A model generated the notes under the pieces. The model searched no databases. It was given only the letters and a program-made list of their open reading frames with translations, and had not been told where the DNA came from. A DNA stretch of 64,000 bases from Brenneria corticis (GTDB lineage: Bacteria > Pseudomonadota > Gammaproteobacteria > Enterobacterales > Enterobacteriaceae): positions 274,858-338,857 of the forward strand of contig NZ_KZ819073.1 of NCBI RefSeq assembly GCF_003115855.1, in the 5' to 3' direction. Of this stretch, positions 1 through 8,775 are shown piece by piece (position 1 is the stretch's first letter; each line of letters opens with the position of its first letter). The position numbers were made by a program, and so were the translations under genes.

Positions 1-329
1 CACGCCTGATTATCGCCGGACAGAATGGACTGCGCGCCGAGAGCGACGGCTTTCAGGCCGGAGCCGCATACCTTGCTGACGGTGAACGACGGGGTTTCAA
101 TCCCGATGCCGGCGGCGATGCTGGCCTGATGCGCCGGATTTTGCCCCAGCCCGGCCTGGAGCACGTTTCCCAGAATCACTTCATCAATGGTCAGATCGTC
201 CGGCAACGTCGACAGACAATCACCAATGGTGGCGGCGGCCATATCAATGGCGGAGGTGTTGGCCAGGCTGCCGCCGAACTTGCCGATGGCGGTTCTTTTG
301 GCGTTAACAATAACAACGGAATCGTTCAT
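1..329 (-). CDS. Acetyl-CoA C-acetyltransferase (thiolase), N-terminal part, cut by window edge
   Basis: This gene starts at 329 and runs off the left edge, so only about 109 N-terminal residues are visible. The opening (MNDSVVIVNAKRTAIGKFGG) and the segment VSKVCGSGLKAV, which holds the acyl-accepting cysteine, are typical of thiolase II enzymes that cleave or form acetoacetyl-CoA. It is the last visible gene of the minus-strand operon and begins 11 bases after the CoA-transferase B subunit ends. That fits a pathway in which a 3-oxoacyl-CoA is split to acetyl-CoA. The exact 3-oxoacyl chain length cannot be read from this fragment. Confidence 0.92.
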   Translation of the reverse strand, partial: MNDSVVIVNAKRTAIGKFGGSLANTSAIDMAAATIGDCLSTLPDDLTIDEVILGNVLQAGLGQNPAHQASIAAGIGIETPSFTVSKVCGSGLKAVALGAQSILSGDNQA

Positions 330-340
330 GGTCGCCCCGG

Positions 341-988
341 TTAATTTATTTTCATGGGTTGTAAGTCGGCGGAGACAATGAAGTTTGCCTCGGTTTTCTG
401 GCGTAACGCCTGCACGGTGATGTCAGGGCTGATTTCACTCAGCACCATTTGCCGATCGACAAAATGAAATACCGCCAGTTCGGTCACCACCATGCTGACT
501 TTATTGACCGCGGTGAGCGGGTAGGTACAGCGGCGCAACAATTTGGCGTCGCCGTTTTTGGCGCAGTGCTCCAGGGCGATAATCACTTTCTTCGCCCCTA
601 CCACCAGGTCCATGGCGCCGCCCATTCCGGGCACCATTTTCCCCGGCACCATCCAGTTGGCCAGGCTGCCCTGTTCGTCGACCTGCAAGCCGCCCAGTAC
701 GCAGACGTCGACGTGGCCGCCGCGAATCAGGGCGAAGGAGAAGGCGCTATCGAACATCGCGGCGCCCGGCACCATGCCGCAGGGCTGTCCGCCGGCGTTG
801 ACCAGATTCACGTCCGGTTCGGTCATCGCGCCCAGTCCCAGAAAGCCGTTTTCCGACTGAAAGGTGACCTCAATTCCCTCAGGCAGGTAATTCGCCACTT
901 TGGTCGGCAACCCAATGCCTAAATTAACCACGTCGCCATTTTTCAGTTCTCTTGCCACCCGGCGGGCGATGAATTCTTTAGCATCCAT
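341..988 (-). CDS. 3-oxoacid CoA-transferase, subunit B (AtoA/ScoB-like)
   Basis: 215 residues. This is the beta subunit of a family I CoA-transferase, which moves CoA from a donor acyl-CoA to a 3-oxoacid. The segment SENGFLGLG contains the catalytic glutamate of this family, and GAAMFDSAFSFALIRGGHVD and LGGLQVDEQGSLANW are typical of the beta subunit. The chosen start (MDAKEFIARRVA) makes a TAATG overlap with the stop of subunit A, so the pair is translationally coupled. A longer reading frame upstream lies inside subunit A and is not used. The donor and acceptor acids are not determined by sequence. Confidence 0.93.
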   Translation of the reverse strand: MDAKEFIARRVARELKNGDVVNLGIGLPTKVANYLPEGIEVTFQSENGFLGLGAMTEPDVNLVNAGGQPCGMVPGAAMFDSAFSFALIRGGHVDVCVLGGLQVDEQGSLANWMVPGKMVPGMGGAMDLVVGAKKVIIALEHCAKNGDAKLLRRCTYPLTAVNKVSMVVTELAVFHFVDRQMVLSEISPDITVQALRQKTEANFIVSADLQPMKIN

Positions 989-1644
989 TATTTCTCTCCC
1001 AGATAAAGGTGATCGACCAGGGCGGCGGGGGTGACGATAGATTCCGGCGCCAGTTGTCCGAGCGGAACAATCTGTTCGCACTGGGCGACGACGCGATCGG
1101 CGGCAAGGGCAATCAGCGGGTTGAAATTACGCGCGGTGAGGTTATAAACCAGATTTCCGCTGGCGTCGGCGATACTGGCCTGTAATAGGGCTAAATCCGC
1201 TTTAAGCGGTAGCTCTAATAAATAGGTAATATTATCGAGGGTTATTTTCTGTTTATTGTCTTCGACAACGGTGCCGACGCCGGTCGGGGTTAAAAAACCG
1301 CCGAGACCCGCTCCGCCGCTGCGGATGCGCTCGGCCAGCGTGCCTTGCGGCACCAGTTCAACCTCCATTTCGCCGGCGATCATTCGGCGGCCGGTTTCCG
1401 GGTTGGTGCCGATATGCGAGGCGATGACTTTTTTGACCTGGCCGTTGGCAATTAACGGGCCGACGCCGGTATCGATAAAACCGGTGTCATTGCCGATAAT
1501 GGTTAAATCAGCGACGCCGGATTTAATAATTTCATCCACCAATAGTTTCGGTGTCCCGACGCCCATAAAACCACCGAACATAATCGTCATTCCGTCATAT
1601 AAAAATGAGCGGAAATGGTCGGCATCAATGATTTTGTTATTCAT
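988..1644 (-). CDS. 3-oxoacid CoA-transferase, subunit A (AtoD/ScoA-like)
   Basis: 218 residues, the normal length of the alpha subunit. The glycine-rich stretch MFGGFMGVGTPKLL near the N-terminus is the CoA-binding signature. IGTNPETGRR and GGAGLGGFLTPTGVGT are also characteristic. It forms the heteromeric enzyme with the following subunit B. It belongs to the same minus-strand operon as the AtuA pair (82-bp gap upstream) and the carrier. The substrate may be acetoacetate or a branched or longer 3-oxoacid; the AtuA-type neighbours argue against simple acetoacetate use, but this is inference. Confidence 0.93.
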   Translation of the reverse strand: MNNKIIDADHFRSFLYDGMTIMFGGFMGVGTPKLLVDEIIKSGVADLTIIGNDTGFIDTGVGPLIANGQVKKVIASHIGTNPETGRRMIAGEMEVELVPQGTLAERIRSGGAGLGGFLTPTGVGTVVEDNKQKITLDNITYLLELPLKADLALLQASIADASGNLVYNLTARNFNPLIALAADRVVAQCEQIVPLGQLAPESIVTPAALVDHLYLGEK

Positions 1645-1726
1645 TGTATTAACACTCCATGAAAATGGCCGCGGACGGCCACGGCGGGTAATTTATTGCC
1701 CGCCGGGAAGCTGGTAGGCGTGACGA

Positions 1727-2026
1727 TTAAATATCCATATCCAATATTGCCGAGCTTAATCCTTTACCGTGCATATCCAGCGCCAGCGAACGGGTAACGC
1801 CGCCGCCCAACGCGCCGTACATCACAAAATTCAGCGCGCCGATAGCCGGTAATTCATAGCGCACCACCTCGCCGGTGACGATATCGGCAAACCAGGCTTT
1901 GACTTTTTCCGCGGTGATGGTTTCTTTCAGCAAGGAATAATCTTCCGCACGATAGGCAATCAGGGAAATATTGGAGGTATTTCCTTTATCCCCGGTGCGG
2001 GAATGAGCAATCTCACGAAGTTTCAT
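1727..2026 (-). CDS. AtuA-associated small protein
   Basis: 99 residues. It matches the small domain that is either fused to the C-terminus of AtuA/DUF1446 proteins or encoded just after them. Recognisable parts are the opening LREIAHSRTGDKGNTSNISLI, where the SRTGDKGN segment is the hallmark, and YELPAIGALNFVMYGALGGG. Its ATG overlaps the stop of the AtuA-like gene (TAATG), so the two are probably made in equal amounts and form a complex. The molecular function of this pair is not securely established in general; here it is placed in an organic-acid operon. Confidence 0.8.
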   Translation of the reverse strand: MKLREIAHSRTGDKGNTSNISLIAYRAEDYSLLKETITAEKVKAWFADIVTGEVVRYELPAIGALNFVMYGALGGGVTRSLALDMHGKGLSSAILDMDI

Positions 2027-3366
2027 TATTTAATCTCCAGATAGGCGACGGCGGGCGTGACGCTGTCGCGGGGCAGCAGGGTGGAATCCATCGCCAGAAT
2101 TTCTTTGACGGCTTTGTTGACGCCGCCGCCGCCGGCGGGACCGTTGGTGTAGAGCGTTTCCACTTCATTACCGATCTTGACCGCCTGCGATCTGGCGCTG
2201 CAACGCGCCGCGACGCGCACGCGCACTTCATAGGGCTGGCTCTGCTGCGAGCGCTGCGGGCCGTGCAGGGAATCGACGCCGATCAGGTCGTAGCGGACTT
2301 CCTGCGGGGTTAGCTGACACAGGGCGAAACGTTGTTTAACGATCTCCAGCGCCAGGCGTGCGCGGGCAACCGCGCCGGGGCCGGCGTAGGAGATTTCGCC
2401 TTCGCCGATAAAACCGTCCTGATAACCGACGGAGACTTTCAGGGTGTCGGTTTTTGCGCTTCCGGACGCCCCGGCGACGCGTACGCGGTCTTCGCCTTCC
2501 TGGGTGAAGGTCACGCGGCTGAAGTCGGCGATTACGTCGGGGGTGATGTAGCGGTCCGGGCGGTGGATTTCATACAGCAGCTGTTCTTTACAGGTATCGA
2601 CGCTGACGCGTCCGCCGGATCCGTCGACCTTGGTGATCACAGCGTTGCCGTCCTCAGTGACTTCGGCGAGAGGAAAACCGAGGCGCGCCAGGTGCGGAAC
2701 GTCCTTGAAGCCGGGATCGGCGTAATAGCCGCCGGTGATCTGGCCTGCGCACTCCAGCAGGTGGCCGATGCAGGTGCCTTTGCCCAATCGTTCCCAGTCG
2801 TCCGCCGCCCAGTTGAATTCATACATCATGGCGGAGAGAAACAGGGAGGGGTCGGAAACGCGTCCGGCGATGATGATATCCGCCCCCTGACGCAGCGCTT
2901 CAACCAGCGCGTCCGCCCCCAGGTATGCGTTGGCGGAAATAATATCCTTGCCGCAGGAGGAGATGGGCTTGCCGATTTCGTCCAGACGGGCATCGTGGGT
3001 AATCAGCGTCGCATGCGCGTCGTCGCCGGTGACGACGGCGATTTTCAGGCGTTTCGCCCCCAGCGCTTTGGCGATCTCCAGCACGCGCTGTCCCGCCGCA
3101 ACCGGGTTGGCCGACCCCATGTTGGTGATGATTTTAATGCCTTTCTCCAGGCAGATGGGCAATACGGCGTGCATTCTTTCCGCCAGCAGCTCGTTATAGC
3201 CTTTCTCGGGATCCTGCTGTTTCTGTTTTTGGCCGATGGCGATAGTGCGCTCCGCCAGACATTCAAAAACCAGATAGTGAATATCGCCTTTTTGCGCCAG
3301 CTCTACCGCCGGTTCGATACGATCGCCGGCGTAGCCGGCCCCGGAGCCAATACGAATTGTCTTCAT
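2026..3366 (-). CDS. AtuA-family protein (DUF1446)
   Basis: 446 residues. It opens with IRIGSGAGYAGDRIEPAVEL, the typical DUF1446 start, and contains NMGSANPVAAGQ, IIIAGRVSDPSLFLSAMMYEF and ECAGQITGGYYADPG. The family is named after AtuA from acyclic terpene use in Pseudomonas. It recurs in operons for breakdown of branched or hydroxylated acids, but its reaction is not firmly assigned. Here it lies between a carboxylate carrier and a CoA-transferase/thiolase pair, so it may prepare the imported acid for CoA activation. It is intact, with no frameshift visible. Confidence 0.82.
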   Translation of the reverse strand: MKTIRIGSGAGYAGDRIEPAVELAQKGDIHYLVFECLAERTIAIGQKQKQQDPEKGYNELLAERMHAVLPICLEKGIKIITNMGSANPVAAGQRVLEIAKALGAKRLKIAVVTGDDAHATLITHDARLDEIGKPISSCGKDIISANAYLGADALVEALRQGADIIIAGRVSDPSLFLSAMMYEFNWAADDWERLGKGTCIGHLLECAGQITGGYYADPGFKDVPHLARLGFPLAEVTEDGNAVITKVDGSGGRVSVDTCKEQLLYEIHRPDRYITPDVIADFSRVTFTQEGEDRVRVAGASGSAKTDTLKVSVGYQDGFIGEGEISYAGPGAVARARLALEIVKQRFALCQLTPQEVRYDLIGVDSLHGPQRSQQSQPYEVRVRVAARCSARSQAVKIGNEVETLYTNGPAGGGGVNKAVKEILAMDSTLLPRDSVTPAVAYLEIK

Positions 3367-3434
3367 GGAAATACCTTTTAGTAATCAAGCGAGTTGGTGA
3401 CCGCCGCTTTTTTCGTCCTGCGGCGGCGAGGTTT

Positions 3435-4757
3435 CTAAAGCGGAAAGACCCCGAAGATGACGCAGGCGAACGTCATAATGACGCTGGCGGCCCACAGTAC
3501 CGGGATCGAGAATTTCTGGTGGTCGGCGAGATCCACGCCCGCCAGGCTGACCAGCAGAAACGTCGCCGGCGTCAGCGGGCTGACCGGGAAGCCGGTGGTC
3601 ATTTGTCCGAGAACGGAGGCCTGAGCGACCTGAATCGGCGGTACGCCCAGCATGTCCACGGTATGGGCGATAACCGGCATAATGCCGAAGTAGTAAGAGT
3701 CGGGATCGAACACCAGGCTGAGCGGCATGGAGATCAGGCCGACGATAAACGGGATGTGGCTGGCGAACGACTCGGGCACCACGCTGACGGCGGACAACGA
3801 CATGGCCTTCAGCATGCCGGTGCCGCTCATGATGCCGGTAAACGCCCCGGCGGCGAACAGTATGCTGGCCATCATCAGCGCCGCCTTGGCGTGGGCGTTG
3901 ATGCGCTCTTTCTGCATTTCGACGTTCGGATAGTTGAACATCAGCGCCAGCGTCAGGGCGATCATAAAGGCTACGGTCGGGGAGATTTTGGTAAACACCA
4001 TGGTGCCGATGACGGCAACCACCAGCGCAATATTGACCCAGAACATATGCGGACGACGCAGCGCTTTTTCGGCATCGGTGAGTTCTTTCATATGCTGTAC
4101 GTCGCCGAGATGATGCGCGCCGCCGGCCAGCGGGTTGCCGGACGCCAGCCCCAGCCGTTTTTCCTCTTTTTTGCCCCAGTAATAGCCCATCAGCACCATA
4201 AAGGTCAGACCGCAGAGCTGCGCCGGGATCAGGGGAATAAAGAGATCGTGGGTGGTGGTGTTTAACGCCGCGGCGGCACGGATCATCGGCCCGGTCCACG
4301 GCAGGAAGTTGACGCCGGCGCTGAGCGCGGTAATGCCCACCAGAATCCGTTTATCCATACCGAGTTTGTTAAACAGCGGCAGCATGGCCGGTATGGTGAT
4401 CAGGAATGTCACCGCGCCGTTGCCGTCCAGGTGGGCGATAAGCGCCAGGACGCCGGTGCCGATAATAATTTTGACCGGACTGGTGCCGACAAGGCGTAAA
4501 ATTCCCCGGATGATGGGATCAAACATGCCGGCGTCGGTAACCACGCCGAAAAAGGCGATGGCGAAGACGAACATCGCCGCCATCGGCGCCAGTTTGGTTA
4601 TTCCGTCGACCACGTATTTGGCGGTATCGGTACCGCTTCCCGCCGCCAGCGCGCCGATGACCGGAATAACAATTAATGCCACCAGAGGAGACATTCGCTT
4701 CGTCATGATGAAAAATAACAGGGTGGCAATAGTCAGCACCCCGATTAGGGCTAGCAT
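3435..4757 (-). CDS. CitMHS-type carboxylate:cation symporter
   Basis: 440 residues, very hydrophobic, with about 11-12 predicted membrane spans. Recognisable family stretches are PLVALIVIPVIGALAAG, IAHLDGNGAVTFLITIPAMLP, GVNFLPWTGPMIRAAAAL and LVFDPDSYYFGIMPVIAHT. CitMHS carriers import metal-citrate or related carboxylates with protons. It is the first gene of the operon read leftward and lies divergent from the LysR regulator, so uptake is probably induced by the substrate. The DGNG and PWTGP motifs are intact. Which carboxylate it carries is unknown. Confidence 0.88.
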   Translation of the reverse strand: MLALIGVLTIATLLFFIMTKRMSPLVALIVIPVIGALAAGSGTDTAKYVVDGITKLAPMAAMFVFAIAFFGVVTDAGMFDPIIRGILRLVGTSPVKIIIGTGVLALIAHLDGNGAVTFLITIPAMLPLFNKLGMDKRILVGITALSAGVNFLPWTGPMIRAAAALNTTTHDLFIPLIPAQLCGLTFMVLMGYYWGKKEEKRLGLASGNPLAGGAHHLGDVQHMKELTDAEKALRRPHMFWVNIALVVAVIGTMVFTKISPTVAFMIALTLALMFNYPNVEMQKERINAHAKAALMMASILFAAGAFTGIMSGTGMLKAMSLSAVSVVPESFASHIPFIVGLISMPLSLVFDPDSYYFGIMPVIAHTVDMLGVPPIQVAQASVLGQMTTGFPVSPLTPATFLLVSLAGVDLADHQKFSIPVLWAASVIMTFACVIFGVFPL

Positions 4758-5234
4758 AAAGAACTCCTCTCTCTATTTATTATATGTTGCGTATATGTTT
4801 TATTTGTTGTGAAATAAAAATCTCAATCAAATGTTATTGCATACGCCAGGTACATAACGCGAAGTGTTTTGTTTTTTTTGTCTGCGTCATTTTTATCACG
4901 CCGTCGAATGCAGTACTAACTGATAATCGGAATGGTGTTATTCATAAAGACGATTAATTTATTTTATTTGCCGATTGAATAACTGCCATAGGTTTGATTA
5001 TTTATTTTTAATATTATGTTTTTAAATGTTATTTTTGTTTTTCTGGTGCGGCAGTGTCGCTTTGGTTTGTGATGCGGATCGGGATTGAATTGTGCGTTGG
5101 TAAAATAGAAGGGAAAAGAGAAGATAAATAATTGCGGAGCGGATCATAAAAATAAAAAAATGGTGTTGTTTTACGTTGAGTTTGCCCTTTTTTTACATAA
5201 CACTCTTTTTTTAATTTTGCATTCAAGGCTGCTT
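4758..5234. promoter_or_regulatory. A/T-rich divergent control region between carrier operon and lysR
   Basis: 477 bases with no supported gene. The stretch is markedly A/T-rich compared with the genes on both sides and separates two divergent start codons. That is the usual place for a LysR-type regulator to bind and control both directions. I could not fix a single promoter or a convincing T-N11-A operator by eye. Short frames here (for example one at 5029-5226 on the minus strand) have no recognisable product. Confidence 0.45.
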
Positions 5235-6134
5235 ATGAATTTGTCCATAAAACAACTACGGGCATTTATCGCGTTGACGGAAACCGATAATTTCACGCGC
5301 GCCGCGCAGAAAATAAATCTTTCCCAGCCGGCGTTTAGCGCGTTAATTGCCAGCCTGGAGGAAGAGGTCGGCTATCGGCTATTCGATCGTGATACGCGTA
5401 AGGTGCAATTGAACGCCGGCGGCATTCATTTTATCGATATCGCTCGCCGGCTGATTCAGACCCATGACGACGCCGTGGGGGAAATTAAATCCTATGCTAC
5501 GGGTTATAAAGGGAAAATTGTGCTGGCGGTGTTGCCGTCAATGGCGGTGGAGTGGCTGCCGCAGGTGCTGGCGCAGTACCATCACGCCTATCCCGACATC
5601 AAGGTGGAATTGCTCGATACCCAGTGGGATCGCTGTTTAAAAGCGGTATTGGACGGGCGAGCCGATTTCGCGCTAAGCGCAGGACAGCCGTCGCCGGGAA
5701 CCTTCAGTTCCAAGATGTTGTTTGCGGATAATTTCTATCTGATTTGCCATCGGGATCATCCGTTGGCCGGGCAGGCGGCCGTGGAAGTGGCGGAAGTGGC
5801 GCAACATGCGTTTGTCGGCTTTTGTCAGGGCACCAGCATTCGGCAATATACCGATCAACTGATGGAGCCGCATGGGTTTAACTACGTGCTGGAAGTGCGT
5901 CAGCTAACCACGATGATGGGGCTGGTGGCGGCGAATTACGGCGTCAGCATCGTGACCGGTTTGACGCTGTTTCAGTTTCAGCACAAAGACATCGCCATCG
6001 TGCCTTTCAGAGATTTGTCGTTGCAGCGGGGGATTTATCTGATCACCGATAAAGAGCGGCAGCTTTCCGTTTGCGCCAAAGAATTCTACGATTTTCTTCA
6101 GAAACGGGCGGAAAGCTTTGTGCCTAAAGCCTGA
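5235..6134 (+). CDS. LysR-family transcriptional regulator
   Basis: 299 residues from the ATG at 5235, which has an AAGG ribosome site six bases upstream. A longer frame from 5160 adds a hydrophobic leader foreign to the family and is rejected. The N-terminal winged helix-turn-helix is clear (LRAFIALTETDNFTRAAQ, then LSQPAFSALIASLEEEVG), followed by the periplasmic-binding-like inducer domain. It reads divergently from the CitMHS/AtuA/CoA-transferase operon, so it is most likely that operon's substrate-responsive regulator. The inducer is unknown. Confidence 0.92.
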   Translation: MNLSIKQLRAFIALTETDNFTRAAQKINLSQPAFSALIASLEEEVGYRLFDRDTRKVQLNAGGIHFIDIARRLIQTHDDAVGEIKSYATGYKGKIVLAVLPSMAVEWLPQVLAQYHHAYPDIKVELLDTQWDRCLKAVLDGRADFALSAGQPSPGTFSSKMLFADNFYLICHRDHPLAGQAAVEVAEVAQHAFVGFCQGTSIRQYTDQLMEPHGFNYVLEVRQLTTMMGLVAANYGVSIVTGLTLFQFQHKDIAIVPFRDLSLQRGIYLITDKERQLSVCAKEFYDFLQKRAESFVPKA

Positions 6135-6172
6135 ATGGACGCGCGCCGTCCAAGCCGGGCACGGAGCCGTTT

Positions 6173-6361
6173 TCACGGTTTTTTCTGCGGCCAGTCGTCT
6201 TCCTCATCCCATTTATCGTTGTTATCCCGATGCGGGGGAAGTTTCGGCTTGTGGAGCAGAAAGCGTTTGTGGTCGACATTACGCAGTTCTTTAATGCCGT
6301 TTAACAACATTCCGAACAGGACAATCAGGATTATCCACCAGTAGTCAGCCAGCCATGCCAT
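6173..6361 (-). CDS. ypfN: YpfN, UPF0370 small membrane protein
   Basis: 62 residues. One N-terminal membrane span (WLADYWWIILIVLFGMLLN) is followed by a charged tail with the family segment LPPHRDNNDKWDEEDDWP. It matches E. coli YpfN in length and pattern. It is the last gene of the yffB-dapE-M15-ypfN run and starts two bases after the peptidase stop. Its function is unknown in the family. Confidence 0.93.
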   Translation of the reverse strand: MAWLADYWWIILIVLFGMLLNGIKELRNVDHKRFLLHKPKLPPHRDNNDKWDEEDDWPQKKP

Positions 6362-6363
6362 GA

Positions 6364-7038
6364 TTAGGCTCCATCAACGTTGTGTATAAAACGGGTAAAC
6401 AACTGCGGCAGATGTTCGCATAGCCAGTGGTAACCGGCGATCTCCTCACCTTGCCATGCCGATAGAATAATACCGGACGTAAGCTGCTTTTCCACATACT
6501 GTGCCAATGGATAATAGCTGATATGCCAGGGTTCCGCTGCGACGCCGCCGAGATCGTGCTCATAAGGGCGATAAAACCCGAATTCGTGCATATGCTCGCT
6601 TAGCCAGTCGTTCAGGTCGGCAAAGTAACCGCCCTGCTGGTATTCCCAGGGTTCCAACTGTAGCTTTTGTCCCGCCGGCAGCCGGTCCGGATCATAGATA
6701 TCCAGATCGCTGCCCCAGTGATGGCGGCTGGCGCCCGGCATGGCCGACCACCTTAAAATCGCCTTGCAGCGATCGCCCTCATCCAGCGATAAGATATCCA
6801 GCGGCCGGCCCTGTTTGTCCATCACCGGGCGTTCTCCACTGAATTTGCCGTTCCAGATCAAACGCTGGCGGTTAAAGTCGCGGAAGGTGCTGGCGGGTTG
6901 AAGATTGAATCCGTCTTTTTCCGCCGCGCGCTGCAAAGCCTGAAACGCGATGACCGCTTCAGGCTGAAGACGATGATGGCCGCTGAGCGTGACCAGATGA
7001 CTGTCGTTTTTTCCGGTTAGCATGGCATGAGTAATCAT
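6364..7038 (-). CDS. M15-family metallopeptidase (VanY/D-Ala-D-Ala carboxypeptidase type)
   Basis: 224 residues. The zinc site of the M15 family is visible as SRHHWGSDLDIYDP (H106 or H107 with D111/D113) and EPWHISYYP (H172). YRPYEHDLGGVAAEPWH is typical of VanY-like enzymes that trim D-Ala or D-Ala-D-Ala ends of peptidoglycan stems. No signal peptide is evident, so it may act on cytoplasmic muropeptides or dipeptides. Its ATG overlaps the dapE stop (ATGA), so it is coupled to lysine/diaminopimelate synthesis. In E. coli this position between dapE and ypfN is empty. Confidence 0.85.
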   Translation of the reverse strand: MITHAMLTGKNDSHLVTLSGHHRLQPEAVIAFQALQRAAEKDGFNLQPASTFRDFNRQRLIWNGKFSGERPVMDKQGRPLDILSLDEGDRCKAILRWSAMPGASRHHWGSDLDIYDPDRLPAGQKLQLEPWEYQQGGYFADLNDWLSEHMHEFGFYRPYEHDLGGVAAEPWHISYYPLAQYVEKQLTSGIILSAWQGEEIAGYHWLCEHLPQLFTRFIHNVDGA

Positions 7039-8162
7039 GCGATCAATTGCTCCATAACTCGCTGGTACATGCGGCTTAACAGCTGTAGGTCAGCCGCGCT
7101 GACGCACTCGTCCACTTTATGAATGGTGGCGTTGACCGGCCCGAGCTCCACCACCTGGGCGCCCATGCGGGCGATAAAGCGTCCGTCTGAGGTGCCGCCG
7201 TTGGTCAGCAGCGCCGGGGTGATTTCGTTGTAATGTTCGACGGCGTTCACCACGGCATCGACCAGTTCGCCCCGTGCGGTCAGGAACGGCTGTCCGGAGA
7301 GCCGCCAGTCAATGCTGTAGTTTAGCTGATGGCGGTCCAGTAGTTCCGCCACCCGCTGTTTAATCACTTCATCCGTCAACTCGGTGCTGAAACGGAAATT
7401 GAACTGTACGAACAGTTCGCCGGGAATAACGTTGTTACTGCCGGTGCCGGCCTGAATATTGGCGATTTGCAGGCTGGTCGGCGGGAAAAAGTCATTTCCC
7501 CGATCCCATTCCGTCGCCGCCAGCTCATTGAGCGCCGGCAGAGCCCGGTGTACCGGGTTGTCGGCAAGATGCGGGTAGGCGACGTGACCCTGAACGCCCT
7601 GTACGCGCAGGTCGGCAGTAATGGAGCCGCGGCGGCCGTTTTTCACCACGTCGCCGACGATAGCGGTGCTGGACGGTTCGCCCACCAGGCAATAATCCAG
7701 CCGCTCATTGCGCGCCATCAGCGCTTCAACCACTTTAACGGTGCCGTTAACGGCGCTGGCTTCCTCATCCGAGGTGATCAGGAAGGCCAGCCGGCCCTGA
7801 TGATCGGGATGGGCGGCGACGAAGCGTTCGGCGGCAACCACCATCGCCGCCAGCGAGCCTTTCATATCGGCCGCGCCGCGACCGTAGAGCATGCCGTCGC
7901 GAATGGTGGGTTCGAAAGGCGGGTGTTGCCAGCGGCTTTCATCGCCGCTCGGCACCACGTCGGTATGCCCGGCAAAGGCCAGCGTTTTTCCGGCGCCGCG
8001 CCATGCCCAGACGTTTTGGGTATCGTCGAAATTCATCGGTTCGATGGTGAAGCCAATGGCTTTCAGGCGTTCGATCAGTAATTCCTGACAGCCTTCATCA
8101 TTCGGGCTGAGGGAAGGGCGTTTAATCAACTGTTGGGCGAGTTCGATAACCGGGCAAGACAC
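7035..8162 (-). CDS. dapE: Succinyl-diaminopimelate desuccinylase
   Basis: 375 residues when started at the GTG at 8162 (SCPVIELAQQLIKRPSLSPND), exactly the E. coli length. The longer frame to 8228 reaches into yffB and is rejected. DapE hydrolyses N-succinyl-L,L-diaminopimelate in the route to meso-diaminopimelate and lysine. The M20 di-zinc site is seen in AFAGHTDVVPSGD, GRGAADMKGSLAAM, ITSDEEASAVNGT and the C-terminal VELGPVNATIHKVDECV. The start lies one base after the yffB stop, so the genes are cotranscribed. Confidence 0.96.
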   Translation of the reverse strand: MSCPVIELAQQLIKRPSLSPNDEGCQELLIERLKAIGFTIEPMNFDDTQNVWAWRGAGKTLAFAGHTDVVPSGDESRWQHPPFEPTIRDGMLYGRGAADMKGSLAAMVVAAERFVAAHPDHQGRLAFLITSDEEASAVNGTVKVVEALMARNERLDYCLVGEPSSTAIVGDVVKNGRRGSITADLRVQGVQGHVAYPHLADNPVHRALPALNELAATEWDRGNDFFPPTSLQIANIQAGTGSNNVIPGELFVQFNFRFSTELTDEVIKQRVAELLDRHQLNYSIDWRLSGQPFLTARGELVDAVVNAVEHYNEITPALLTNGGTSDGRFIARMGAQVVELGPVNATIHKVDECVSAADLQLLSRMYQRVMEQLIA

Positions 8163-8163
8163 G

Positions 8164-8541
8164 TTATTTGTTCTCCGCAATAAATTCCTGATAGCTCTCC
8201 GCGCTGAAGCCGAGCAGCGCTTTTCCATCGCCTGTCGCCAGCAGCGGCCGCTTGATGACCGCGGGCTGTTCCAGCATCAGGGCGATGGCGGCGGCTTCTC
8301 CGTCGGCGGTGTCGCCGCTGATGGCGTTGCGCTGCTGTTCGCTCAGTTTACGCCAGGTGGTGCCGCGCGTGTTGATTAATGGCTGCCAGCCCAGCCGGTC
8401 GATAAAGCGCCGCAGCAGCGGTTCGTCGAGACCGTCGGCGCGATAGTCATGAAAGCGGTAATCGATCTGTTGTTCTTCCAGCCAGCGGCGCGCTTTTTTT
8501 ATGGTATCGCAGTTCTTGATGCCGTACATAGTCAGCGTCAT
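8164..8541 (-). CDS. yffB: YffB, ArsC/Spx-family thioredoxin-fold protein
   Basis: 125 residues. The opening MYGIKNCDTIKKARRWL has the single cysteine and helix seen in ArsC-like reductases. KRPLLATGDGKALLGFSAESY is the typical C-terminus. It sits immediately upstream of dapE as in E. coli. YffB is structurally arsenate-reductase-like, but its biological substrate is not established. Its start region faces ypfM across a 234-bp gap. Confidence 0.93.
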   Translation of the reverse strand: MTLTMYGIKNCDTIKKARRWLEEQQIDYRFHDYRADGLDEPLLRRFIDRLGWQPLINTRGTTWRKLSEQQRNAISGDTADGEAAAIALMLEQPAVIKRPLLATGDGKALLGFSAESYQEFIAENK

Positions 8542-8717
8542 TGTGAGTAAAGTCCTTTCTGCTTATTGAGTTACGTGATGATCATTGAACGGCGCAGCGC
8601 GGGGGGATGAGCCTGACATCGTTGATGGACCAGCATGCCGAAAAAAAACGCCGAGATCCACCGTCAACGGAGAAACAGGAATGGGGACTTGCTCGCTTTA
8701 TATACTTGCAAAAGTAT

Positions 8718-8746
8718 TTCACCTGGTTAAAAAGTGTGCGTATAAT
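8718..8746 (+). promoter_or_regulatory. Sigma-70-type promoter for ypfM
   Basis: A perfect TATAAT at 8741-8746 is preceded at 17 bases by TTCACC (8718-8723, four of six consensus bases). The start codon of ypfM lies 30 bases downstream. A short perfect dyad (ATACTT, four-base loop, AAGTAT, 8702-8717) abuts the -35 element and could be an operator. Confidence 0.55.
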
Positions 8747-8775
8747 GCGCCGCCGTTAATCATCAAGAGGTTCTT

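Noticed and set aside
2332..3381. Long plus-strand frame opposite the AtuA-like gene
   Set aside because: It is an antisense shadow in high-GC coding DNA; the minus-strand protein has clear family motifs.
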